The notes below the pieces were generated by a model, which worked only from the letters and a program-made list of their open reading frames with translations, made no database searches and was not told the origin of the DNA. This document shows, piece after piece, positions 7,529-15,848 of a stretch of DNA of 64,000 nt (the first letter of the stretch is position 1; each line of letters opens with the position of its first letter). The position numbers were made by a program, and so were the translations under genes. The stretch comes from Lactobacillus selangorensis (GTDB lineage: Bacteria; Bacillota; Bacilli; Lactobacillales; Lactobacillaceae), in contig NZ_JQAZ01000001.1 in NCBI RefSeq assembly GCF_001437205.1, positions 62,001 through 126,000 on the forward strand. The letters are read 5' to 3'.

Positions 7529-10174
7529 CTATGCTTTTTTCTTTTTTGGCAGCCATGCCGGCTGTTTCCAAAGCACACCGACAATGCCCAGCGAGAGAAG
7601 CGAGATTACCATTCCAAGCGTCAGATAGGGCGGCCAGTAGGTCAATTCAATCTGATGATGACCGGGTTTGAGCTTGGCCGCCAAAAACATCTTGAAGACG
7701 CGTTTGGTGGCAACTGCTTTGCCGTCGACTTTGAGGTGCCAGCCCTGGTTGTACGGGATGGTGGTCATCAACAGCGGCTGTTGTTTCGTAGTCGTGATGG
7801 TGCCGGTAATCTTGTTGTTGCTGAAATGGCTGATTTTAAGCGGATGCTGTTTCAGCTTAGCGATGCCGGCGTCGAAGGTGGACAGCTGGAACTGATAAAG
7901 CTGTAGGTCTTGCAGCCATGTCTTGTCCTTTGTAAAGGAAATGGTCAGTTTCTGGCGCTGGCCCTTTTGTCCGGCGGCCACATTGATGACAACCGGATCA
8001 TTAAAGGGACTATATTGAGTCAGGGTTTCTCCGTTCAGCTGCAGGTTGACAACGTTGCCAGAGAGATTGTTGCCTAGGGTCAGATAATACGGCTCATCTG
8101 TCTGCGGCGTGAAGTAAAAGTCAACGCTGGCCGGCTTAGACGAATCGACCTTGGTATAATTGGCATCGTTGAAATTCGAATCGCGTTTGACATTGTGCAG
8201 CACCGTTTCATCAAACGGTACCGCCGCATAAAGGGGCGATTGGCTAGTTGTCGCGCTAATCAGGGAATGAAACATGTTAGTCTGTTCGGTGATTGGCTGG
8301 TCGGCAACCGGACGTTCGGTCAGGGCGTTGGCACTAGCAGCAAACCCCAGCGATAAAGCGTATGGATTTTTGTAGATGCTGCTGTTGGTGTCGGCGGACT
8401 GCAGACGGTAGTACGCCAAATCCGGCTTATTCGTATCGGCAGTGAATAATGGTTTGATGACCTCAGAGCCGATTGGTTTAGCAGCTTTAGCAGCAAGATA
8501 ATATTTCATATCCAGCAGGGCATCCGTCCACAGCGTCCCGTTCGAATAGTTGACGACACCATAGCCGGACGGCTGGCCGATATTGCCCATGAAGGTCGGC
8601 ACTTGGGCTTCCAAGACAGAATTGAAATGCGACGCTCCGTAATAACCTGTTTCGAGTGCATCATTTTTGGTGCGGTTGAACGTTTTGCCAACCCGATAGA
8701 AACGGTGGGTATTCTCCGGCAGCTTATTGACTTCTTTTTGAAGCTGGCTGGTATAAGCTGCATAATCGCTCTGTGTCAAATAGGAAATATTGTTGAGACT
8801 CATGTAAGCATTGGTCGTCATTTCGACGACGGCTAGTAATAGGATGAGCCCCTGATAGATGGGCGAACGGCGAATGCCGACGGCCAGCAATAACAGGGCA
8901 CAGGCACCGAACCCAAAGGAAATCAGGACTTGGTCGGTCTTCAGATAGCTGATGTGTTTCAGCGTATCCATCAAATAAATCATCATTGCTGCAAACAGCG
9001 AACTGCAGACAATCAGTTGCCACAGCTTGATATCAGGATGGTGGCTGAGGGCGCGAGCGGCCACAACCAGCAGCCAGAAGCTGACGATGTAAGAAAACCG
9101 ATATGGATACCAGACCGGAAATTGACCGCCATGCCACAGCAAGTCTAACGGCTCAACGAATAACGACGCAATTAAGAAGGCTGTGATGACGAGTGCCGTC
9201 AGGCGTTCCTGCCAAGCGTAACGTTTCTGCATGAAATAGAGCAATGCGGCCACTAACGGCAGCATTCCGATGAACAAGTTCGGCTGGCCCTTCGGCATCT
9301 GGTCGAAATTGAAGGCGCCGACGACAAACTTTGCCAGCAGCTTGAACGGTTTGTATTCCAACTTCCAATTCAAGGTGTGGACGGTATACTGGCCCTTGCC
9401 TTGCAGCAGGTCGAAGAAGCTCGGCAGAAGCAGCCAAGCACCGATTCCGCCGGCCAGCAGGGAACCGCCGATAAATTTGCCGATAACCTGCAGCTGGCGT
9501 TTCAGGGGACCACGATGGATGGCCAATTGCCAGATGAAGTAGAGGATGCTGAACAGGCATACCATCCAGCCCATATAGTAATTGACGATGAGGAGCGCCC
9601 CCAGCATCAGCGGATAACGGAGAAAATGGTGCGGCACAAACAATTCCTGAATGCCCAATGCAATCAAAGGCAGAAAGACGACAGCATCGAGCCACATCAA
9701 GTTGAGCTGATTGGCGATGGTGAATCCCATCAAGGCATAGGCCGTTGCAAAGGCTGGGACCCACAAGCCGTCGAGCAGCTTGCTTTTGCGCAGGAAGAAG
9801 GCAAAGCTCCAGCCGCTGCAGGCATATTTGAGCAGGATGACGAGCACGACCCCAAAAGTGAGCCATTTGCCGGGTGTCAGCAGCAGAATCAGGTTAAAGG
9901 GACTCATCAGATAATATGCCCAGCTCCCAATCATGCCGCCGCCAAGGGCTTTCGAAAATGAATAGAGAAAGGTCGACGGATGGTGCAGGAGGGTGGAACG
10001 GAAGTAAGCAAAAAAGTCAATATATTGCTGGCCGAGGTCGACTGTCAGCCAGGACGACTTGCCGAAGGGAAAGACCCCTCGATAGATCGCATAGATGCCC
10101 ATAATCAGCAACGGGAGTGCAAAACTGAGCCCGTACAGAAAAATCGGCCAAGAACGCTTTTTTTTGAAACGCAT
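7529..10174 (-). CDS. yfhO: YfhO-family integral membrane protein (GT-C-like glycosyltransferase candidate)
   Basis: The 881-residue product has about a dozen hydrophobic segments in the N-terminal ~500 residues, a large extracellular region (about 500-830, Ser/Thr/Asn-rich), and a final membrane helix before a Lys-rich tail. The loop after the first helix contains TVDLGQQYIDFFAYFR, matching the YfhO family. Members of this family in Firmicutes are implicated in glycosylating lipoteichoic or wall teichoic acids using a lipid-linked sugar. The substrate here is not known. The start has the ribosome site AGGTGAAACA-ATG on the minus strand. The gene stands alone between a shared terminator and the divergent PBP2b gene. 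Confidence 0.82.
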   Translation of the reverse strand: MRFKKKRSWPIFLYGLSFALPLLIMGIYAIYRGVFPFGKSSWLTVDLGQQYIDFFAYFRSTLLHHPSTFLYSFSKALGGGMIGSWAYYLMSPFNLILLLTPGKWLTFGVVLVILLKYACSGWSFAFFLRKSKLLDGLWVPAFATAYALMGFTIANQLNLMWLDAVVFLPLIALGIQELFVPHHFLRYPLMLGALLIVNYYMGWMVCLFSILYFIWQLAIHRGPLKRQLQVIGKFIGGSLLAGGIGAWLLLPSFFDLLQGKGQYTVHTLNWKLEYKPFKLLAKFVVGAFNFDQMPKGQPNLFIGMLPLVAALLYFMQKRYAWQERLTALVITAFLIASLFVEPLDLLWHGGQFPVWYPYRFSYIVSFWLLVVAARALSHHPDIKLWQLIVCSSLFAAMMIYLMDTLKHISYLKTDQVLISFGFGACALLLLAVGIRRSPIYQGLILLLAVVEMTTNAYMSLNNISYLTQSDYAAYTSQLQKEVNKLPENTHRFYRVGKTFNRTKNDALETGYYGASHFNSVLEAQVPTFMGNIGQPSGYGVVNYSNGTLWTDALLDMKYYLAAKAAKPIGSEVIKPLFTADTNKPDLAYYRLQSADTNSSIYKNPYALSLGFAASANALTERPVADQPITEQTNMFHSLISATTSQSPLYAAVPFDETVLHNVKRDSNFNDANYTKVDSSKPASVDFYFTPQTDEPYYLTLGNNLSGNVVNLQLNGETLTQYSPFNDPVVINVAAGQKGQRQKLTISFTKDKTWLQDLQLYQFQLSTFDAGIAKLKQHPLKISHFSNNKITGTITTTKQQPLLMTTIPYNQGWHLKVDGKAVATKRVFKMFLAAKLKPGHHQIELTYWPPYLTLGMVISLLSLGIVGVLWKQPAWLPKKKKA

Positions 10175-10231
10175 TGTTTCACCTCAAATGCTAAGAATTT
10201 ATAAAGGAACCCCTTTTCGGATTAGAACTGC

Positions 10232-10280
10232 GTTATCCTAAAAAAGGCGGCCAGAATGATTCATTCTTATATAGGATAAC
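10232..10280. promoter_or_regulatory. Nested palindromes in the yfhO/PBP2b divergent region
   Basis: Perfect 15-bp odd-centre palindrome AGAATGATTCATTCT (10253-10267), flanked by a perfect 9-bp inverted repeat GTTATCCTA (10232-10240) / TAGGATAAC (10272-10280). The site lies between the two divergent starts and may be an operator for one or both. The binding protein is unknown. Confidence 0.55.
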
Positions 10281-10306
10281 ATATTCAGCTTTCCGACATT
10301 CAGACG

Positions 10307-10335
10307 TGGTCACACTTGTCAATGTCTGTTAAAAT
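10307..10335 (+). promoter_or_regulatory. Probable promoter of the PBP2b gene
   Basis: TGGTCA (10307-10312), 17-bp spacer, TAAAAT (10330-10335), about 50 bp before the start codon. Moderate match. Confidence 0.45.
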
Positions 10336-10387
10336 GAGTAATAGTCCTTGAGACGTTTAATTAGAAAATAAGGAGCAGGATTTTTCA

Positions 10388-12502
10388 GTGAGACCGATTG
10401 ATTCAAAAGAGAAACCACAAAAGCCGAATCGTGCGAAATCAAACATTCCGTTTCGGCTGAACTTATTATTCTTCATTGTTTTCCTGCTATTCGCAGCTTT
10501 AGTAGGGCAGCTTGCTTATCTGCAAATTATGTATGGTTCTAAATTCTCATCCAGCGTTAACTCAACGGACCAAACAACGGTCAGCGGCGCTGTGCCACGT
10601 GGGATGATGTACGATACGAAAGGTCGTGTCCTGGTCGGCAACAAAGCCCAGAGTGCGATTACTTATACAAAAGGTGCTGATACGCTGTCGACGCAGATGT
10701 ATGCCGTCGCCAACAAGTTAGGTACTTATATTACTGTTGATACAGACACTTTGACCCCGCAGGATAAGGCCGATTATTACTTGGCGGATGCCCATAACCT
10801 TAAAACGACGAATGCCAAATTGCCGAAGTCGCAAAAGGTGGATTCATCCGGTAGCGAACTCGCTGAAAAAACAGTCTATAAGAATCAGATTGCATATGTC
10901 GAAGCCCATCATCTGGATGAATTGACGGCCACGCAGAAAAATGCAGCGGCGATTTACAAGATTATGAATGGGGCTTACCAGATGTCGACGGTGTACATCA
11001 AAAACAGCGGTTTGACCTCAGCAACGCTGGCCAAAGTCAGCGAACATCTGACCGAACTGCCTGGTGTCAGTGTCGGGACCGATTGGGAACGTTCCTATCC
11101 GAACGGGGAAGGCATTACCAGCATCATTGGGAATGTCTCCACTGAAAAGCAGGGGCTGCCGTCCGATCAATTAACGGAATTGCTGTCCGATGGCTATTCA
11201 CGCAACGACCGGGTCGGGACCAGCTACCTCGAAAAGGAATACCAGTCAATTTTAAGTGGGACCAAGTCGCAGACGGAAGTTAAAACGAATTCTGAAGGTT
11301 CGGTTAAGAGTACGAAGGAAGTTTACGCTGGCAAGAAAGGGGCCAGCCTGAACCTGACGATTGATTCGAAGTATCAGAATCAGGTTGAAGCAGCACTGAA
11401 GAAGGAATTCAAGGCGGCCGTCAGTGACGGTGCGGCTAAATATTCCGACGGGGCCTATGCGATGGCGATGGACCCGAATACAGGGGCTGTCTTAGCCATT
11501 GCCGGGGTCAAGCAGAACCGCAAGACGGGTAAAATTACCGATAACGCCTTAGGAGCGATCAACCAGACCTTCGTTCCTGGGTCGGCGGTCAAAGGGGCCA
11601 CGGTCATGGGAGCGCTGATGGATGGGGTCATTACACCTACCAACAACACGCAGTCCGATGATGCCATTTACCTGCCAGGGACAGCGGTCAAGAAGTCCGT
11701 TTACCCAGTTGGGACGTTCACATCGTTGGATGCGGTCACGGCGCTCGAAATTTCGTCGAACATCTACATGATGCGTTTGGCCATGAAGGAAGGAAATGCG
11801 AAGTATGTTGCCGATTCGTCCTTCAGTATCGACCATAACATCTTCGCGACCGAACGTGGCTACTTCAACCAGTTCGGGCTCGGCGTCAAAACCGGAATCG
11901 ACCTGCCCGGCGAAGCTTCGCCATACATCGGGTCGACGACGAACTCCGATGGCTCGTTCAAATCAGGGTCGGCCCTCGATTTGTCCTACGGAAACTACGA
12001 TGCCTATACCGTTGTTGAATTAGCTCAATATGTTTCGACAATCGCTAATAACGGGCGGCGGATGCAGCCGTACGTCGTTAAATCGGTTGAATCGACGTCG
12101 AACAACGGCAAGAAGGGACAAGTCGAATCGGTTACCATGCCGAAAGTCATGAATACCGTCAATGCGACGAAAGACGAATTCAATGTTGTGCATAAGGGCT
12201 TCTATGAAACCATTCATGGGACCAATGCCTGGGCAACTGCGACTCGTTTGAAGAGCTTGAGCCCATCAGCCGCCGCTAAGACTGGGACAGCCCAGACGTT
12301 CGCCCATACGGACCCGGATAATGATAACAGCAAGCAGGTCGAGACGATGAACTTAAGCCTCGTTGCTTATGCCCCTTACAAGAATCCGAAGGTTGCCATC
12401 GCCTTGATTTTCCCGAATATGACGGATGAAGACGGGGCCTACAACACCGTTCTCGGCAAGGAAATGATTAGCGACTATTACAAAGACTACAATATCAAGT
12501 AA
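10388..12502 (+). CDS. pbp2b: Penicillin-binding protein 2b, class B transpeptidase
   Basis: Monofunctional transpeptidase that cross-links peptidoglycan with a SEDS partner. The 704-residue product has a short cytoplasmic tail, one membrane anchor (about 25-48), a PBP dimerisation domain (about 60-320) and a transpeptidase domain. Active-site motifs are SAVK (acylated Ser about S399, in FVPGSAVKGATV), SSN (EISSNIYMM) and KTGTA. The GTG start follows AGGAG (10371-10375) by 12 bases, slightly long. No accessory PASTA domains are visible, which fits PBP2b/PbpA rather than PBP2x. The gene has its own promoter and is not in the dcw cluster. Confidence 0.93.
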   Translation: MRPIDSKEKPQKPNRAKSNIPFRLNLLFFIVFLLFAALVGQLAYLQIMYGSKFSSSVNSTDQTTVSGAVPRGMMYDTKGRVLVGNKAQSAITYTKGADTLSTQMYAVANKLGTYITVDTDTLTPQDKADYYLADAHNLKTTNAKLPKSQKVDSSGSELAEKTVYKNQIAYVEAHHLDELTATQKNAAAIYKIMNGAYQMSTVYIKNSGLTSATLAKVSEHLTELPGVSVGTDWERSYPNGEGITSIIGNVSTEKQGLPSDQLTELLSDGYSRNDRVGTSYLEKEYQSILSGTKSQTEVKTNSEGSVKSTKEVYAGKKGASLNLTIDSKYQNQVEAALKKEFKAAVSDGAAKYSDGAYAMAMDPNTGAVLAIAGVKQNRKTGKITDNALGAINQTFVPGSAVKGATVMGALMDGVITPTNNTQSDDAIYLPGTAVKKSVYPVGTFTSLDAVTALEISSNIYMMRLAMKEGNAKYVADSSFSIDHNIFATERGYFNQFGLGVKTGIDLPGEASPYIGSTTNSDGSFKSGSALDLSYGNYDAYTVVELAQYVSTIANNGRRMQPYVVKSVESTSNNGKKGQVESVTMPKVMNTVNATKDEFNVVHKGFYETIHGTNAWATATRLKSLSPSAAAKTGTAQTFAHTDPDNDNSKQVETMNLSLVAYAPYKNPKVAIALIFPNMTDEDGAYNTVLGKEMISDYYKDYNIK

Positions 12503-12509
12503 GTGTCTC

Positions 12510-12538
12510 TTTTCAAGGTCTTAAAAAAATGCTACAAT
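12510..12538 (+). promoter_or_regulatory. Probable rpmG promoter
   Basis: TTTTCA (12510-12515), 17-bp spacer, TACAAT (12533-12538), about 70 bp upstream of rpmG. Confidence 0.45.
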
Positions 12539-12609
12539 ATAAGCTGTCTAAGATTTCGGAATGAGAATTCACTTAGCAAAAACAACTCAACGGATGGGGA
12601 GGTTCTATC

Positions 12610-12759
12610 ATGCGTGTCCACATTACATTAGAATGCACAGAATGTCATCAACGCACATATCTGTCAAGCAAAAACAAGCGGAATAATCCAGATCGTCTGG
12701 AATTAAAGAAATACTGCCCACGTCAACGCAAAGTGACAGTTTACCGCGAAACAAAGTAA
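12610..12759 (+). CDS. rpmG: 50S ribosomal protein L33
   Basis: A 49-residue basic protein of the large ribosomal subunit. The sequence [18 protein letters not shown] and [17 protein letters not shown] are diagnostic. It keeps the first zinc-type pair (C9, C12) and one Cys of the second pair (C36), but the fourth position is replaced (CPRQRK), so it lies between the C+ and C- forms of the family. The ribosome site GGGGAGG is well placed. A strong terminator follows directly. Confidence 0.93.
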   Translation: MRVHITLECTECHQRTYLSSKNKRNNPDRLELKKYCPRQRKVTVYRETK

Positions 12760-12762
12760 ATT

Positions 12763-12798
12763 AAAAAAGACAACAGGATGCGTCCTGTTGTCTTTTTT
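12763..12798 (+). terminator. Terminator after rpmG
   Basis: AAAAAAGACAACAGGA / TCCTGTTGTCTTTTTT, 4-base loop. A 16-bp perfect stem. Confidence 0.9.
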
Positions 12799-12821
12799 AT
12801 AGGATGAAAGGAGGCCGTTCG

Positions 12822-13373
12822 ATGGAGAAAAAGCAATTACGGCAGGATTTAATCAAAAAGCTGGTCAAACTCAGCAAGACGCCCGATAAGCTCAAGCAGG
12901 AACAGGAGCTTTATTCCAAACTCTATCATGATCCGCAGATTCAAAAGGCCAATACAATCGGCATCACGATTAGTCAGAATATCGAGGTCGATACGAAACC
13001 GATTATTACCCGTCTGCAGGAGCTGCACAAATCGGTGGTTGTTCCACGCACTTTGGCCGAGCACCAGATGAGTTTTCTGCCGTACGTCGGCCTCAACAAT
13101 ATGGAAAAGAGCGATTTCGGGGTGTGGGAGCCTAAGTGGCTGCCGGAAGCCCGAATCGATCCGCCGGATGTTGTTATCGTCCCTGGCTTGGCTTTTTCCA
13201 AACAAGGGCACTGGCGAGTCGGCTTTGGCGGCGGCTATTATGATCGGTATATCGCCAAATACCAGCCGAAAACGATTGCACTGGCCCTGCCGGCGCAGAC
13301 GTTCGATGAGCCATATTGGGACGTCGCTGACTATGATCAAGCGCTCGATCAGATTTATTTTGTCAGTGAATAG
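12822..13373 (+). CDS. fthC: 5-formyltetrahydrofolate cyclo-ligase
   Basis: ATP-dependent conversion of 5-formyl-THF to 5,10-methenyl-THF, returning folate to the one-carbon pool. The 183-residue product carries the C-terminal signature WRVGFGGGYYDRY and the phosphate-site region PDVVIVPGLAFS. ATG 12822 is chosen over ATG 12804 because AAAGGAGG (12807-12814) is 7 bases before it. Just downstream is the yqgQ-glk pair, transcribed from its own promoter. Confidence 0.9.
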   Translation: MEKKQLRQDLIKKLVKLSKTPDKLKQEQELYSKLYHDPQIQKANTIGITISQNIEVDTKPIITRLQELHKSVVVPRTLAEHQMSFLPYVGLNNMEKSDFGVWEPKWLPEARIDPPDVVIVPGLAFSKQGHWRVGFGGGYYDRYIAKYQPKTIALALPAQTFDEPYWDVADYDQALDQIYFVSE

Positions 13374-13390
13374 TTTGTCTTCGCAGTGGG

Positions 13391-13419
13391 TGGTCAGCCC
13401 ACGATTTTTCATGTATAAT
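13391..13419 (+). promoter_or_regulatory. Promoter of yqgQ-glk
   Basis: TGGTCA (13391-13396), 17-bp spacer, TATAAT (13414-13419), immediately upstream of yqgQ. Confidence 0.65.
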
Positions 13420-13435
13420 ATGGCAGGTGAAGCGA

Positions 13436-13672
13436 ATGAAAACACTTTATGATGTGCAACAATTACTAGCGAAATATAATATTTATGTTCATTTAGGCAA
13501 GCGAATCTGGGATATTGAACTCATGGCATTGGAACTCGACCATATTCATGACGCTGGACTCATTGACGCCAAAACGTTTAGTACGGCACGCATCATCTTG
13601 GCACATGAGCATCATCGGGAAGAAAAAGACCCGTTAATCAATCCAACTGAATTGGGGGAAACACACAAATGA
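13436..13672 (+). CDS. yqgQ: YqgQ family small protein (DUF910)
   Basis: A 78-residue cytoplasmic protein of unknown function, conserved next to glucokinase in Firmicutes. The family pattern LLAKYNIYVHLGKRIWDIE followed by ELDHIHDAGLI is clear. ATG 13436 is preferred to GTG 13427 because the ribosome site GCAGGTGA overlaps the latter. It overlaps glk by 4 bp (ATGA), so the two are translationally coupled. The fold predicted for the family is a three-helix bundle. Confidence 0.85.
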   Translation: MKTLYDVQQLLAKYNIYVHLGKRIWDIELMALELDHIHDAGLIDAKTFSTARIILAHEHHREEKDPLINPTELGETHK

Positions 13673-14640
13673 ACGACAAGAAGCTGATCGGGATCGATTT
13701 AGGCGGTACAACGACTAAATTTGCGATCATGACTGAGCAGGGTGACGTTCAGCAACGGTGGAGTATTGATACCGACATCATGGATGAAGGCAGTCACATT
13801 ATTCCAAATATCGTTGATTCAATCAATCACCATCTGCAGATTTTTGACATGGAACCAAAGGACTTTATCGGAATCGGCATGGGTTCGCCTGGTAGTGTCG
13901 ACATCGACGCCGGCACGGTAACTGGTGCTTTCAACCTGAACTGGAAGGGCACCGTTTATCCGAAGCGTGATATCGAAGCCGGAACTGGGATTCCCTTTGC
14001 AATCGATAACGACGCCAACGTTGCCGCATTAGGCGAACGCTGGAAGGGTGCCGGCGATAACGCCCAGGACGTTGTCTTCATCACCTTAGGCACTGGTGTC
14101 GGCGGCGGAATCATCATGAACGGCGAACTGCTGCATGGTGTGGCCGGTTCTGCCGGTGAAATCGGCCATGTGACCGTTCAACCGCAGGGCGGCTACCTCT
14201 GCACTTGCGGCAAGCACGGCTGCCTCGAAACAGTGGCCTCCGCAACTGGTGTCGTTCGAGTTGCCCGTGATATGGCTGAACAGTACGCCGGCGATTCCAA
14301 GCTGAAGAAGATGCTCGATGACGGGGACGAAATTTCCTCCAAGATTGTCTTCGACTTAGCTGCAGAAGGCGACCCATTGGCTGTCAAAGTCATGGACCGT
14401 GTGATGTACTACCTCGGTTTAGCCGTTGCCAACGTTTCCAACACCTTGAACCCGAAGTACGTCATTATCGGCGGCGGTGTTTCCAACGCCGGCAAGACGT
14501 TGCTTGACCAAACGACCAACTACTTCAAGCAGTTCACATTCCCGAACGTCAAGAATACCACGACCGTTCGTTTAGCAACCCTTGGCAATGAAGCCGGTGT
14601 TATCGGCGCCGCATCGTTGGCATTACAATATAATAATTGA
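13669..14640 (+). CDS. glk: Glucokinase, ROK family
   Basis: Phosphorylates glucose to glucose-6-phosphate with ATP. The 323-residue product has the N-terminal phosphate loop GIDLGGTTTKFAI, the sugar-binding catalytic region IDNDANVAALGE, the glycine-rich ITLGTGVGGGII, and the ROK zinc motif CTCGKHGCLE. Length and motifs match GlcK of Firmicutes. The upstream yqgQ partner supports the call. Glucose entering by non-PTS routes or released from disaccharides would be the substrate (inference). Confidence 0.95.
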   Translation: MNDKKLIGIDLGGTTTKFAIMTEQGDVQQRWSIDTDIMDEGSHIIPNIVDSINHHLQIFDMEPKDFIGIGMGSPGSVDIDAGTVTGAFNLNWKGTVYPKRDIEAGTGIPFAIDNDANVAALGERWKGAGDNAQDVVFITLGTGVGGGIIMNGELLHGVAGSAGEIGHVTVQPQGGYLCTCGKHGCLETVASATGVVRVARDMAEQYAGDSKLKKMLDDGDEISSKIVFDLAAEGDPLAVKVMDRVMYYLGLAVANVSNTLNPKYVIIGGGVSNAGKTLLDQTTNYFKQFTFPNVKNTTTVRLATLGNEAGVIGAASLALQYNN

Positions 14641-14642
14641 GA

Positions 14643-14715
14643 GCGCTACAGAAGTCGGGTTTTGACTTCGTTGTAGCGCCTCCGCAAGGCCTTCTCGATG
14701 GAGAAGGCTTTTTTT
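14643..14715 (+). terminator. Double hairpin terminator after glk
   Basis: First hairpin GCGCTACA-GAAGTC / GACTTC-G-TTGTAGCGC (14643-14679), second GGCCTTCTC / GAGAAGGC followed by a run of seven T (14688-14715). The second is a canonical terminator. Confidence 0.85.
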
Positions 14716-14739
14716 GTATATTTCAGCACGAGTGCCGAT

Positions 14740-15008
14740 TTGCTTTGTTGCGCTTCTTCATTAACGTGTTCCATAGTGCCAATCACTGCGTCCAGCTCAC
14801 TTTTCCTTAGATTCAGAATACGAATCTAGCGTCAAAGTGGTGCTGCGACTCGTGATTTACCCGCACTTTGTCACACTTCTTCGTTAACGTGCTCCAAAAC
14901 ACTGATTCTGGCGTTTAGGTTGTTTTTCCTTGAATCCAAAAACTGGATTCGGCGTCAAAACGTCCCTAATCCGCAGAATCAACTCGTGTTTTGTCGCACT
15001 TCTTTAAA
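14740..15008. repeat. Tandem intergenic repeat with 123-bp period and conserved hairpins
   Basis: The anchor CTTCTT(C/T) recurs at 14753, 14876 and 14999, exactly 123 bp apart, giving about 2.2 degenerate copies. Each full copy contains a central hairpin whose arms differ but stay complementary: AGATTC/GAATCT in copy 1 and GAATCC/GGATTC in copy 2. Flanking blocks are TTTTCCTT and GCGTCAAA. No open frame or known RNA family was recognised. It fills most of the 440-bp glk to rhodanese gap. Confidence 0.75.
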
Positions 15009-15015
15009 ATAGGTC

Positions 15016-15044
15016 TAGTCAACCTGCTGTTTTTTCGGTAGAAT
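15016..15044 (+). promoter_or_regulatory. Probable promoter of the rhodanese-like gene
   Basis: TAGTCA (15016-15021), 17-bp spacer, TAGAAT (15039-15044). Confidence 0.5.
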
Positions 15045-15080
15045 GGAGCTTGAAGAAGTTATGAGAGGAAGTACATACAC

Positions 15081-15500
15081 GTGGTTAATTTAGCAGCAAT
15101 CAAGGTTACGCCGTGGCTAATCATCAATTTGGTCCTGATTGGGATTATTTTATATATGTTCGGGAGCTGGCTGTACTATAGGGTTCAGCGCAAGCATTTA
15201 GGCGGCGAACTGAGTGAGGAAGATTTCGAAAAGACGATGCGGAAAGCACAAATCATCGATCTTCGGGAAAAGAAAGATTTCAATGCCAACCATATTCTGG
15301 GGGCACGGAACATGCCGTACACGACTTTCCGGAATACGTATGCAGAATTACGGCCGGATTTGCCCGTTTATTTATATGAATCGGGCACAACGTTAGCAGT
15401 TCGTGCGACTCGGATGCTCCGCAAGAAGGGGTTCACCAACGTCAAGTGGCTGGCTGGCGGTTATGAAGACTGGACCGGCAAGACCAAGACGGGTAAATAA
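15081..15500 (+). CDS. Membrane-anchored rhodanese-like protein lacking the catalytic Cys
   Basis: The 139-residue product has one N-terminal membrane segment (about 11-32) and a cytoplasmic rhodanese-homology domain (about 48-137; IIDLREKKDFNANHILGARNMPY ... WLAGGYEDW). The active-site loop reads LYESGTTLAVRA, with Glu where sulfurtransferases have Cys, so persulfide transfer is unlikely. Such YqhL-like proteins are common in Firmicutes, often near glk, and their role is unknown. The start is GTG after GAGAGGAAGT. It is flanked by its own promoter and a terminator. Confidence 0.85.
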   Translation: MVNLAAIKVTPWLIINLVLIGIILYMFGSWLYYRVQRKHLGGELSEEDFEKTMRKAQIIDLREKKDFNANHILGARNMPYTTFRNTYAELRPDLPVYLYESGTTLAVRATRMLRKKGFTNVKWLAGGYEDWTGKTKTGK

Positions 15501-15514
15501 AATTCATTGTATAA

Positions 15515-15556
15515 TAAAGAGGCTCGGACGTTTTGTCCCAGCCTCTTTATTTTTAA
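15515..15556. terminator. Terminator between rhodanese-like gene and minus-strand small gene
   Basis: TAAAGAGGCT / AGCCTCTTTA stem, then TTTTT on the plus strand. Lies between converging genes. Confidence 0.8.
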
Positions 15557-15560
15557 ATCA

Positions 15561-15758
15561 TTAGTTGTTTTGGTGAGCGGCCATACTCTTGCGAATGGCA
15601 CGTTTGCGATTGTCAATCAAATCGGCGCCTTCATCAACAGATGGGGCGATGAATTCTTTGACAACGTCTTGCTTGAGGGCCAAGGCTGCGCCGGCTGCAG
15701 CACCTGCAGCTAAGGCTAAGCCGAATAAGGTGCCGTTAAAAAATGCTAATTTTTTCAT
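15561..15758 (-). CDS. Small membrane protein, unknown function
   Basis: A 65-residue product starting MKKLAFFNGTLFGLALAAGA, with one Ala/Gly-rich membrane helix (about 8-28) carrying small-residue spacing typical of helix packing. A basic C-terminal tail follows (DNRKRAIRKSMAAHQNN). The second ATG is chosen because AAGGAGG lies 7 bases before it and touches the first. The layout recalls YtxH-like envelope proteins, but similarity is too weak to assign. It converges on the rhodanese-like gene and diverges from miaA. Confidence 0.72.
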   Translation of the reverse strand: MKKLAFFNGTLFGLALAAGAAAGAALALKQDVVKEFIAPSVDEGADLIDNRKRAIRKSMAAHQNN

Positions 15759-15848
15759 GGTCATACCTCCTTATGAAGTTCACCTTTATTATTGCTTATT
15801 TTTACAAGAATATCCAGTCGAATTCACAGAAAGGGTGCGGAAAAGAAA

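Noticed and set aside
9153-9961. Long open frames on both strands inside yfhO
   Set aside because: Shadow frames of a long GC-balanced membrane protein gene, with low-complexity translations and no start signals.
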